Positions 20,291 to 29,737 of a stretch of DNA of 64,000 nt are shown here, in pieces. Every line of letters starts with the position of its first letter. The stretch's first letter is position 1. A program made the translations under genes and the position numbers. This DNA comes from Brachionus plicatilis (taxonomy: Eukaryota; Rotifera; Eurotatoria; Ploima; Brachionidae), in NCBI GenBank assembly GCA_010279815.1, contig QEOQ01000041.1, positions 809,048 through 873,047 of the forward strand, written 5' to 3'. Below the pieces are notes generated by a model that saw only the letters and a list, made by a program, of their open reading frames with translations, searched no databases and was not told where the DNA came from.

Positions 20291-20977
20291 GTGAAAGAAG
20301 TGACAAAAAGGATGAAAAAAACGCCAAATTTTTAAAATTGATTTTTTTTAAAAATTACAATTTAAACAAGGAAGATTCATTTTCGAATTATCTTATTGTT
20401 CTCTTTCAAGGAACATGACATCAATCACTTTAACTAGTTTCACTTTCTCCATACCATATTTTCCTTAATTCAATAATTCTGCCCATCTTATTAAATCACT
20501 TAATAAAAATTCGATTTAGTATAATCTTTTTAATTGAAGACAACTTGACATACTCTGATGTAAGCAGTGATAAGCCCAAGGATTTATAGATTCTAAAAGT
20601 CATAGAAAAAATGATGTAATTTGAAAAAAGGCATATTAAAACTACAAAACTTTCAATGCGTATCCTGTCATAAGCAATGAAGTAAAAATCAAAATTTTGT
20701 CGAGAACGCTGTCTAAACTTCAATTTTAATTTTGACTTTAAAAAGTTTTAACTTTGACTCAAAAAATTAAGCAATTTTTAACTCTTAAAAACAAGTCTGA
20801 ATTTTTCTAATAAATTTGGAATATTTTATTTAAAAATGTGGTTTGAGAAATTAACTCAAATCAAAAATGAAAATACTTACTGATATAATTTTAAATATGA
20901 TTTTTATTCTACAGATTATTTTTACTTTAATATCAATTAAAATAAAAAGAATGAAATTGAATTCTTTTAAAAAAGTT

Positions 20978-22248
20978 AAGTTCACGAAATTCAAAACTTT
21001 AGTGCTATCTGAATTTCACATTTTTGAATCAAAATTCGTAATCTACCCCCTCAAAAACCCCAAAAAAAAATTTTTTTTTGAAGGAGGCAAAAAAAAAATT
21101 TTTACACCCAGGGTTTCAAAAATAGCAAACCTTTTTAAAAGTTGTTGTTCTTTAAGACTCAAAATTTCAAAGATAAAACATAAAAATATTAAAAAAGTAT
21201 ATATATTCTGAAAGAGCATAAAATTCTCTACAAGCTAATGTAATTTAGAAAAAAAAAAAAATGGATATTTTTAGGTGCTCAACTACTGTTTTTTTCGATT
21301 TTCCTGAAAAATATGCTTTTAGAACCGCCAAAATCGAAACATATTTTATCTAAGCATCCAGCTTTTCACACTGAAAGCAATCTTAAATATTAGCCAAAAA
21401 ATAAGGACATAAAGTTGTTTTTTGTCTAATTTTCATTATGAGCTCAATCCTATAGAAGGTCTTTGGTGTTATTTAAAACAGCATATTAGAGCAAGAACAA
21501 ATCAGACATTTCCAAGAATGATGGAAAATTTAGCCGAAGCAAAAGAAAAGTATTTGGGTTCTGAGCTTTCAAAAAAATTAATTAGACGATTTTGGCGGTG
21601 TTTAGTAGGTAACAATAATGGTGCGACATACGGTAAAGTTCTAAAAGCATATTTTTCAGGAAAATCGAAACAAACAGTAGTTGAGCACCTAAAAATATCG
21701 AATTCTTTAGTTTAATCTAAAAATTCTAATAAAAGAATACAAATTTGACAAATTTGTTAAAAATCACATGATTTAAAGAGATTTTTTAAGAAAAATAAAG
21801 CAATAAAATAAAAAATTAAAACCATAGATTTGTTCAGAATTTTGTCTAGATTTAAAAAAAAAAAAATAAATCGGGTCATAATTGATCCCTCGGAGGAGAT
21901 ACGATTTAAACCAGAAAAAACACATTTTTTTCCTTTTTTTAGCCAACAAAAACCGCCACACCCTTTTTTTTTTTTTCTAAATTACATTAGCTTGTAGAGA
22001 ATTTTATGCTCTTATAGAATATATATACTTTTTTAATATTTTTAAGTTTTATCTTTGAGATTTTGAGTCTTAAAGAACAACAACTTTTTAAAAGGTTTGC
22101 TATTTTTGAAACCCTGGGTGTAGAAAATTTATTTTTTGCCTCCTTCAAAAAAAAATTTATTTTTGGGGTTTTTGAGGGCGTAGATTACGAATTTTGATTC
22201 AAAAATGTGAAATTCAGATAGCACTAAAGTTTTGAATTTCGTGAACTT
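20978..22248. mobile_element. DNA transposon with ~300-base terminal inverted repeats and a decayed DDE transposase
   Basis: The left arm (20978-~21265) and right arm (~21965-22248) are inverted copies, sharing AAGTTCACGAAATTC, TTTAGTGCTATCTGAATTTC, ACCCAGGGTTTC and TTCTCTACAAGCTAATGTAA. A second inverted pair lies inside: 21262-21340 is the complement of the transposase 3' end at about 21590-21705. The element is therefore nearly one long fold-back with a short transposase loop. A diverged relative lies at 26340-26690. Confidence 0.8.
21350..21715 (+). pseudogene. DDE-type (Tc1/mariner-IS630-like) transposase C-terminal remnant
   Basis: The open part (21422-21715, 97 residues) begins FHYELNPIEGLWCYLKQHIR. 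The NPIE-x2-W-x2-LK block is the hallmark around the third catalytic acid of IS630/Tc1/mariner transposases. RRFWRCL and a KSK-rich end follow. Just upstream, a broken frame reads HPAFHTESN, then KNKDIKLFF, corresponding to the DNxPxHT region but lacking its first acid; stops and a frameshift separate it from the open part. It is not functional. Confidence 0.72.
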
Positions 22249-22884
22249 TATCTTTTTTTACATCAATTTTCATAAGCTTTTAGCAATTCGCGAAATTTTT
22301 AATAAGATTGTTTCTTAATATTTATGAGTTTGGATTCTGGTTCATGCTTAGAAAATTATGGTATTGTGAATTTTAGAAGAAAAAGACTTAAAAACATTGT
22401 TCTTTAAATTGTATCACTTGGTACATTTAATGTAACAATACAGTCCCTTAAAATACTCTATATTCAAAATGATTTCTGTAAATTTAATGTGTGTGCATTT
22501 TTTAGAATTTTTTCCCAAGTCGAAATTAGGTTGTAATAAATAAATAAATAAATACTTTTTGAAAATTTGAAAAAATTCAGATTCAATATTTTTTTGATGA
22601 ATAATTGATAAATAAGCGAATAAATAAGAATAAATAAGAAAATATTCTGAAATATTTTAGCTTTTTTTTCTATTTGAGTCTAAATAACCAAGACTTTTTT
22701 AAAATATAATTTAAAAATTTAGATTATTTTCCAAGAGATTCAGAGTTTTAGAGTGTTTGGATAAAAAGTTGAAAAGTGTTAATTTTTTGTTTCAAGGACA
22801 AATTGAATATAAAAAAATTAAAAGATATTTTTTTCAAAATTTTATTCTTATAAATATTGACGGATATTTATAAAAACAAAACCT

Positions 22885-23911
22885 TTAGTTAAATCCGTAC
22901 GACTCGATAACTTTTTGGTACGGTTCAAGTTTTTTGGCCAAATTTTGAGAAGCTTGTTTTCTCAAGTCCTTAAAAAAGCATTTAGAAAAATAAATTTTGA
23001 ATTTACTAGCAAAAAAAAAATTAAAAAAATTACTTGATTTCTTTGCTTTTTGTTGTAGAAGATTTTCGATTTGACTTTTCGCTTGGCTTCCAGAGTAGCA
23101 ATGACATCTTGGTATTTCCAGCCGACTTCGTGGGAGATACGGCTCAATTCGCAGAACTAAAATTAAGTTGAAAGTTATCTGTGGAAAAAAGTGCCACCAG
23201 AAAATTACAGTTCTTCTTGGTTTCAATTTAACAACGCGGAGAGCGGACGGTACTACCAATCTCTTCACTTTGTCGTATGGAGCTGGAATACCCTCGAAGC
23301 ATTTGAGTCTCTGAAGAGCCTCTTTGCCTCTCTTGGTCTTGTGTGGCACCATGCCTCTGACTGTTCTGGCAAAAATTTTGCTCGGAGCTCTGAAGTGGAA
23401 AGCACCTCTGGATGGCTGGATTGCACATCTTTTTTTCAAAAATTCCAAATATTTAACTTAAAATAAAAATGATTAGAAAATCTTAGTTGACTTGGTCAAT
23501 CGATTTGATGATTACGTTTATTTCTGTAGAAACTTCCCGAAATATTTACGTTTTCGCATCTTACAATGGCGACTTTTTGTCCCTGCAAAATACTTTTGGC
23601 TACCACGGCAGCAAGTCTGCCGAGCAAGTGCCCGCGAGCGTCAATAACTAAAGCCTTTTTGTTTAGATTTTACATTATTCAATAAATTAAATATTAAATA
23701 AAAATAATCTTAATCAATGTATTCGCATCGTCACATTGTATCTAAGCCTAAATCAGGCACTTAAATGACTTATGAAGGTTCTTTGACTTCAAAGCATGCT
23801 TTAGTCTCAGGTATTTTCAACTCAAGGCGATCGAATCGATTGATTAGAATTATTTGCAAGTTTTTTGACCAGCATAGATAAATCGATTTTTACCTGATTG
23901 GAAAGACCCAT
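22885..23911 (-). CDS. RPL13A: Ribosomal protein uL13 (RPL13A), complete
   Basis: Five exons, minus strand: 23911-23894 (MGLSNQ), 23654-23516, 23456-23209, 23156-23034, 22968-22885. They total 612 bases, 203 residues, the same length as human RPL13A. It is a large-subunit ribosomal protein. Landmarks are [59 protein letters not shown] and a lysine-rich C-terminal helix. The tiny first exon carrying only six codons is separated by a 239-base intron; this is usual for ribosomal protein genes, whose first intron often carries regulatory signals. Other introns are 52-65 bases. Codon use is more GC-rich than nearby DNA, as expected for a highly expressed gene. AATAAA lies at 22841-22846, ~40 bases past the stop. 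All joins keep phase. Confidence 0.95.
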
Positions 23912-24248
23912 TTTTACTGGAATTTGGTGTTTAAAACGAGAGCAAAAATTCCTTGTGCTTTTTTATTAAAAATTCAATTTGTATAAGCAAAACCGTGCTC
24001 TTTTTTAATTCACACTATTAATATTATAATGTAAAGGTTGCTTTTTAAGGACTAGAAAAAATTTCAATTCAGTATTTTTTGCAAGCTGATTCAGGTTAAG
24101 GCTTCAATTTGAATGAAAATTAAAAATAAACTTAACATTTATAAATTTCAAATAATAATAAAATTTATAATGATACGCCTACTATTATAATGGGTTTGAG
24201 TGGCATTACTTTTATTAAAAAAAGTAGCATTATTTTAATAGAGCGGCG
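23912..24248. other. Spacer upstream of RPL13A
   Basis: It should contain the RPL13A promoter. No motif was recognised and no gene is seen. Confidence 0.5.
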
Positions 24249-24707
24249 TTAAGGTAAACAAGTCTAACCGGGTGCCCTATTTTTTTTATTGAATATTTCT
24301 CATCCATTTTGTTCAAAAACTTCAAAAATAATCACCCAATTCCTCCGATTTTTTTCAGTCACCTCTTTACCTCCGGTAGTTAATTGTGTGAGGTCCAAAG
24401 GTATATCCTAAAATAAAGCACGACAAACCAGTTAAGGACAATTAAGGACAAAATTTTTTTTTTTTCTAAAACAACAGTCTTATCTTTCGTTTCCGCAAAC
24501 TTATTTGTATATTCTATGGTAAGTTTTATCATTGATAGGTCAAATATCATAAAAAAAGCTGAGGCGACGCTTTTATCAATTCTTGTGGATGCAAAGCTAG
24601 TTACACCACTTTTTTCATTAAAATAAATCCTTTTTCTCAATTTTGTTTCATCTTCATCATTCATGTCAGAAACATTTTCAGGGTCATCATCAATATCGCC
24701 ATAAACA

Positions 24708-25481
24708 GGCAAAATGTTATTTATTGTACATTTTTATATTTTTACATGTTTACATTTTTGGGCAATGTGAAATTTTAGTACAAAAATTACAGTACAAAAA
24801 GTAAAAATACTATAATTTTTTTTCTAATTGTGCAAAAATGGCTCTATAAAAAGTACAATATTGTACAAATTTTGTGCAACCGAATTCCAGGCTCTGCAAA
24901 AACTCTGCAATTTTCTGTAAAATGCACACCATTAAAAAATATTTGATTAAAAAATGCAATAAATTGCAGAGTTTTTGCAGAGCCTGGAATTCGGTTGCAC
25001 AAAATTTGTACAATATTGTACTTTTTATAGAGCCATTTTTGCACAATTAGAAAAAAAATTATAGTATTTTTACTTTTTGTACTGTAATTTTTGTACTAAA
25101 ATTTCACATTGCCCATTTTTGAGAGAAAAAATAAAAATCTCAAAATAAAAAAACTTAAAAAAATTTTCATTAAGAAAAGTAATTTTTTTATCTTTATACT
25201 TATTTTTAATTTTTAATTTTTTTTACATCGCCTTAAAGGCGTTCATTGAAATAAATAAATAAAATAATAAATTCGCAATTACTTAAAAAGGAGTTTTAGA
25301 AAAATTTAAGTGTAAAAACCAAGGATAATTTTTTGAAAATCCCTTTTAATTAATTGCGAATTTATTATTACTTTTCTTGAATGAAAATTTTTTTAGATTT
25401 TTTGATTTTGAGATTTTTTTTCTTCTCTCAAAAATGTAAAAATGTAAAAATATAAAAATGTACAATAAATAACATTTTGCC
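24708..25481. mobile_element. Inverted-repeat element inserted in the piggyBac ORF
   Basis: Termini are GGCAAAATGTTATTTATTG and its exact complement. CATAAACA occurs at 24700-24707 and 25482-25489, a perfect 8-base target duplication. The arms are long (the words CTCAAAAT, TTTTCATT, AAGAAAAGTAAT and AATTCGCAATT recur inverted), about 200 bases. Without the nested element and its duplicated target it would be about 413 bases. It has no coding sequence. Confidence 0.88.
24761..25113. mobile_element. Inner inverted-repeat element nested in the one at 24708-25481
   Basis: Termini are GGCAATGTGAAATTTTAGT and its complement. CATTTTTG at 24753-24760 and 25114-25121 is an exact 8-base target duplication. 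The arms are ~155 bases and almost identical (words AAAAATGGCTCTATAAAAAG, TGCAACCGAATTCCAGG), leaving a ~45-base loop. Near-identical arms suggest a recent insertion or frequent correction between arms. Confidence 0.92.
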
Positions 25482-25906
25482 CATAAACAACACTTTCAAA
25501 ATCACCATCAACATCACTGTCATCACCTTTGAAATTCTCATCACTAGAAGCACCCGGATCAGCGTCATCAGTCTTTGTTAGACGTTGAAGAGCTTCAAGA
25601 TAAAATGCTCTTTTAGACATTTTAATAGGTTGTAATTTATTTAGTCAAAATTTAATTCAAGTTGTTTAGAAAATTGCTGACTCAGAGCAAAAAATTAGTA
25701 AGAAGCAGTACAAAATTTTAGACAAGTCCAAAAAACTTCTTGGGTCTTTATGTTAATATTTTTTTTAATTTTTAAAAATTCATATTACCTTTTTGAAATT
25801 AAATTAGGAAAAAATATTTTTCAATTAATTTTGTTGGGTTTTTATTTAATTTAACTTAAAACAGTAAAAACAAGTCTAAAAAACTTCTCGGGTCTTCTAG
25901 TGTTAA

Positions 25907-26339
25907 ACAAAATTTATGGGGAAAAAAAAAATTTTAACTAAATTTTACTGATTAAAAATATTTAAAATTAAAATGCGAAAATAAAAACAACAAGTTTAAT
26001 TATTTGATAAAAATCGGTAATAGATGGTTATTTGGTAAAGCTACTTTCAATTATAGAATTTTCAATATTAAAAAATAAATTAATTGCACTGAAATTATAA
26101 TCTTGTTTCAGTTAATTTATTCTATCCGTTGCTTCTTTTGAGCTAATCACTTGTTTATTTGCATCTTGTTGCTCTTCGATTTCTGTATCACTGTCTTGCT
26201 CTACTGGATTGTTTGTTGCAAGACGCACAGCCAAGTTTCTATCGATTGACACAGGCGAATTTATTTTTTCTTTTTGCAGGCTTGCTTTTTTTTTCATTTT
26301 TATCAATTCGAATCTTTAGATAAACAATATTTAGAGATT
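25907..26339. other. Spacer with one short acidic/basic ORF
   Basis: A 64-codon minus-strand frame (26112-26306) begins with MIKMKKKASLQKEKINS and has an acidic middle. It resembles the N-terminus of a transposase or a disordered host protein, but nothing supports expression. Confidence 0.3.
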
Positions 26340-26690
26340 AAGGTTCGCACGTTGCAAAACTACAGCACTATCTGAATTTCAACAAACCAACTTTAAAATA
26401 TTAATCTGCATACTTGAAAACCTTGAAAAATGATTTTTTAGGTATTGTAAACAAAAAAAAATTTTAGATCCCACCCCTTCAAAGATAAAAAAAAACAAAA
26501 GTTAGTTACCTTTGAGCTAAAATATCTCATGTTCTAATAGACATAACCTTATTAATATATATATATTCTGAAAGCGCACAGTTTCATCTACAAAATGGTG
26601 TATTAATTTAATCTATTATTTTACCAATAGATCGATATTTTGGCAAAAAATGGTAAAAAAATGGTATTTTTTTGTATTGGCAAAAGAGGT
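26340..26690. mobile_element. Diverged relative of the 20978-22248 transposon arm
   Basis: It shares GCACTATCTGAATTTCA, CACCCCTTCAAAG and TATATATATTCTGAAAG in the same order as the left arm of that element. It carries no transposase and only one arm is visible. Confidence 0.5.
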
Positions 26691-26939
26691 TCAGAAATGA
26701 AACGGGAGAGAAGCGCTGTTTTAAATGTACGCACTTCCCTAAAAAGAGCCTAGATTTTAATGCATCTTTTTTTTTTTTTTTAAAGATTTATTTATTTAAA
26801 TTTAATAAAAAATTTAAAATGGCTTCGAGCTCACTAATTGAGTGTTACCTCTTTCAGCTCGCTCCTTCAGCCTAAATAAGATAAAATAAATAAAAATTAA
26901 ATAAAATTATTGTTTTACAATTAACGAAAAAAAAAACAG

Positions 26940-27521
26940 TCAAGAATAGAAAGCTCTCAAAGGAGTTGATGTAACATGCATTTTAGCAGTGATTGCTGAC
27001 CACGCACTAGAATATTCCTCGACAAGTAACATGGTAAATTTATTTTTATATTTAAAACATTTGATGATATAACGTGAACCCATTTGTAAAAACCTATCTT
27101 TTACTGATAGTATTCTACTCACTATGAAAAGTTCCTTAGTTGGGCTATCCCACTTGAGTCTGTATATACATCTTATTGCTCTGTTTTGAACTGTTTGGAC
27201 TGATTTGGTACTAGTAATTGAAACACTAGCAACCGTAAAAAAGGAATAGTCAAAAAGTGATCCTATCAAGGCCGAGTAAATGTTATTAAGTGTTTTTTTG
27301 CTAAAATGCCATGACCGGTGAGAGAAAATCTTTATGATATTGAGTCTCTTGAGTGCTCTAGTTCTTAGGTTAAGGAAATGTGCATTAAAACAATTGTTCA
27401 ATTCATATAGCTTATATTTCAAAATATAAAAGCAAAGGATACTGGGAGATGGCCTCGAAACAACATAAGCAATGGGTAAATCGAATTTGTTTGATAAGTA
27501 TTTAATGGAATGATACAACAA
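26940..27521 (-). mobile_element. Non-LTR retrotransposon, 3' end of reverse transcriptase ORF
   Basis: An open 193-codon frame on the minus strand contains SWHFSKKTLNNIYSALIGSL, VQTVQNRAIRCIYRL and KDRFLQMGSRYI. This matches the region after the reverse transcriptase palm in Jockey/CR1-type LINEs. Being open over this length, it is less decayed than other fragments here. The upstream palm domain is absent. Confidence 0.7.
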
Positions 27522-27984
27522 TTCAGTCAGAACAGAATAATTTGTAAGCTCTACCTTCGGTAACTTATTTAGTTAAAAAGAGGAAGAGGATGCGTGTGTA
27601 AAGCTAATTCAAAAATAAACAACCAAAAAATAAAAGACCAATTAATTTAATTGATAAATACATTTTTTACTAGTGATAAAAAATAATTTTGCTACTACAA
27701 AAAATATTATCCTGTTAAAATTCATTCATGTTAAGTAAAAACTTATAAAGAGCCTCGTTTTGTTAAAATTTTAATAATGCTTTAGAAAAAAACTGTTAAA
27801 ATAAAAAAAATAAATTTTAAAAGAGTTCAAAAAAGTAATTTTTTTTATTTATTTCTTTTTTTAAATCTATTAAAGGTAATTTAAAATAATATTATGGTGC
27901 TAAAATTCACTCATTTCCATGTTAAAATTAAATCATCATTTTAATTCAAGTCATCTTCAATCGTATTTACAGCCCGATTAATAA
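27522..27984. other. AT-rich spacer
   Basis: I see no gene or repeat structure here. Confidence 0.5.
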
Positions 27985-28270
27985 AAACGCAAGAGGAATT
28001 ATTTTAATGTTTTGATCAGATCTTTGCAGAGCAAATCATTGAGGAGTAGTGCACTCAACAAAGCGCGCCTCTTTTCATGCGATTTATTTATTTTAAGAAG
28101 GCTTTCGATGCTGTTCATATAATTATTCTGATTGTCATCTCAGGTCTTATGAAATTCCTCAGAAAATCATGAAGTTAATGAATCTATTTTCAAATATTGT
28201 GATTCTGCATGAAGATGCCTTCAGCAAGATACATCAGTAATATCTTTATTTAGAGGATATTATTGGCGTT
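27985..28270 (+). mobile_element. Reverse transcriptase fragment, decayed
   Basis: Plus-strand frames read DQIFAEQIIEE, then FIYFKKAFDAVH (RT motif with the catalytic-region FxxFKKAFD), then EIPQKIMKLMN in a shifted frame. This order is typical of LINE reverse transcriptases. Stops and frameshifts are present. Confidence 0.65.
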
Positions 28271-29419
28271 AAAAACCAAAACCAATGTGAATTTAAATAG
28301 ATAAACAAATAAAAAAAAATATTTGAGAAATTAGAAAATGTGTGACATATACTGCATTAATTGGGAATATGCCGAAAATTCAAGAAAAACAAATCTAATT
28401 AGATTGATATTTGAATAAAAACGTTCTCTAATGAAAATATTATGTAATTAACAGATAAAATATTAATCATTTACTTAGTTTTAAAAAATTTTTTGAATTT
28501 TAATTAATCAATGCTTCAAGAATAAATCTAAATAAATTTTAATTAATTAATTTAATTTTTAATACTTCAATTATTTTAATTAATGAAGGCTTTAAGTTCA
28601 GAGAAAATAAAAGCACTGAAACTTAAATTTTTTTTTTATTTATTTTCATGATTGAACTTAATCTTCTTATTCCAATTCCTATTTTTCTCATTAAATTTCA
28701 TTAAAGAGAATTTATAATAAGTTCGACGGGAAATCAATTAATTGCCAGAAATTGTTTAAAAAATTGATTCTGTTTAGTAATAAAAGCACCCAAGTTAACA
28801 AATTATATAAGAAGAAAATTTGAATAAAATTTAAAGGGATCTAAGTACAGCCAATGTTCTATTAAACGAGGAAATAAGACTGAATTTTTCTTGACTTGTA
28901 TCGAATCCTCATAAAAAATGAAAGGGGAAATAAATAAATTTTTTAAGAATATAAGTTTTTTCTTTTAAAATTTTTTTTGATAAAGTTAATGTATTCAAAC
29001 GATTTTATTTTGTTTCAATCTCTAACAAGATGCACTTTCTTTTATCTATGAGTAAGATTATTTAGCATTTTTACAATAAAAATAAAGAATCAAAAATTCC
29101 AATAAACTTATAAATAATTTTAATGAAAATCAGTTGATTAGTTTTAACTATTAGTTTTATCTTCTTTTTTAAGTCCAATTTAATATATATAAAAGAAAAT
29201 ATTTTTTGAAATTTTAGATGGGTATCATTATTCAAAATATTGACTTTATTTTGGTTAAAAAGCAAAAAATGCTTTCGAATTTTCTATAAGATAAATAAAA
29301 GCTAATTTCTAAATCCCTTAGTAACAAAATTAATTTAATAGATTAAATACTTAAAAAAACAATAATTTTTAAAACTTTATTTACAATAAAAATGAAAATT
29401 AAAAACACCTTAGATTAGA
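28271..29419. other. AT-rich spacer without a recognised gene
   Basis: No protein-like frame and no strong repeat was seen. Confidence 0.5.
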
Positions 29420-29737
29420 TCATTTTTTAGATGGTTTTTTGTTATTTGTATTGTTTTTAGATGGAAAATATTCAACACGAGGTCCAACACAACCAGTCTA
29501 AAAAAAATTCTAATTGAAGCTATTGGGGATTATTTAGTTTACTTGTTTGCACTTTCTGCATATAGTGGCATCTTTTGTCACTTTCATTTCTCCATTAAAA
29601 TCTCCTCGATGACATTCTAAGCAAAATCGCGTGCCGCACCATTTACAAGCATGAGTCTTATCATTTAAGCTAAAATAGCAATTCATTTAAGTAAAATGAA
29701 ATAAATTATTACGGTATCGGTTGTCGGGCATCCCCAT
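29420..29737 (-). CDS. Small cysteine-rich, probably zinc-binding protein, 3' exons
   Basis: Three phase-consistent minus-strand exons: 29737-29713, 29669-29543, 29497-29420, with 43- and 45-base introns and the stop at 29420-29422. The joined frame (~76 residues) reads GDARQPIPLNDKTHACKWCG, then TRFCLECHRGDFNGEM, then ATICRKCKQ, a CVGPRVEYF segment, and a lysine/asparagine-rich end. The C-x2-C, C-x2-C-H and C-x2-C pairs predict two zinc sites of treble-clef or zinc-ribbon type. The first exon shown begins mid-codon, so at least one upstream exon with the ATG is missing; none was found in the next ~300 bases. I do not recognise the family. Strong motif density and correct splicing argue for a real, conserved gene. 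Confidence 0.6.

Larger units (their letters stand above)
18643..22884. other. Intergenic region between SNAPC4 and RPL13A, largely transposon-derived
   Basis: It holds the elements at 18896, 19171, 20130 and 20978 listed separately. The stretch 20340-20970 and 22260-22880 shows no gene. The SNAPC4 promoter should lie just above 18642. Confidence 0.55.
24380..25620 (-). pseudogene. piggyBac-like transposase N-terminal part, interrupted by an insertion
   Basis: The first part starts with ATG at 25620 (MSKRAFYLEALQRL, then an acidic stretch ending FESVVYG). The second part resumes at 24707 with DIDDDPENVSD and continues through FNEKSGVTSF to SVASAFFMIFDL...YTNKFAET, the start of the piggyBac DDE_Tnp_1_7 domain. 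The two parts are in frame once the 24708-25481 insertion and one 8-base duplication are discounted, so the ORF was intact when hit. It then runs into unrelated sequence at 24380. No catalytic aspartates are present. Confidence 0.68.
24249..25906 (-). mobile_element. piggyBac-like element, deleted, with nested insertions
   Basis: The right end (25870-25906), read on the minus strand, is TTAA then CACTAGAAGACCCGAGAAG and TTTTTTAGACTTG. This matches piggyBac practice of a TTAA target and C-rich ends. A direct copy of this block, also touching TTAA, lies at 25721-25756. A likely left end is TTAA at 24249-24252 followed by GGTAAACAAGTCTAACCGGG. Between them lies the 5' half of a piggyBac-like ORF on the minus strand; the catalytic domain is missing. 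Confidence 0.65.

Noticed and set aside
20065..20335. Overlapping ~60-codon frames on both strands, with a similar frame at 52908-53144
   Set aside because: They arise from the shared GCTGCACC repeat; both strands are open and neither has a protein-like pattern.
23191..23466. Frames on both strands over RPL13A
   Set aside because: Shadow frames of the RPL13A exons.
24810..25046. Two minus-strand frames of 66-78 codons
   Set aside because: They are read through the two arms of the inner inverted-repeat element and are mirror artefacts.
24753..25121. Regular palindromes considered as a CRISPR-like array or operator
   Set aside because: This is a eukaryotic window. The structure is two long arms with target duplications, not spaced repeats.
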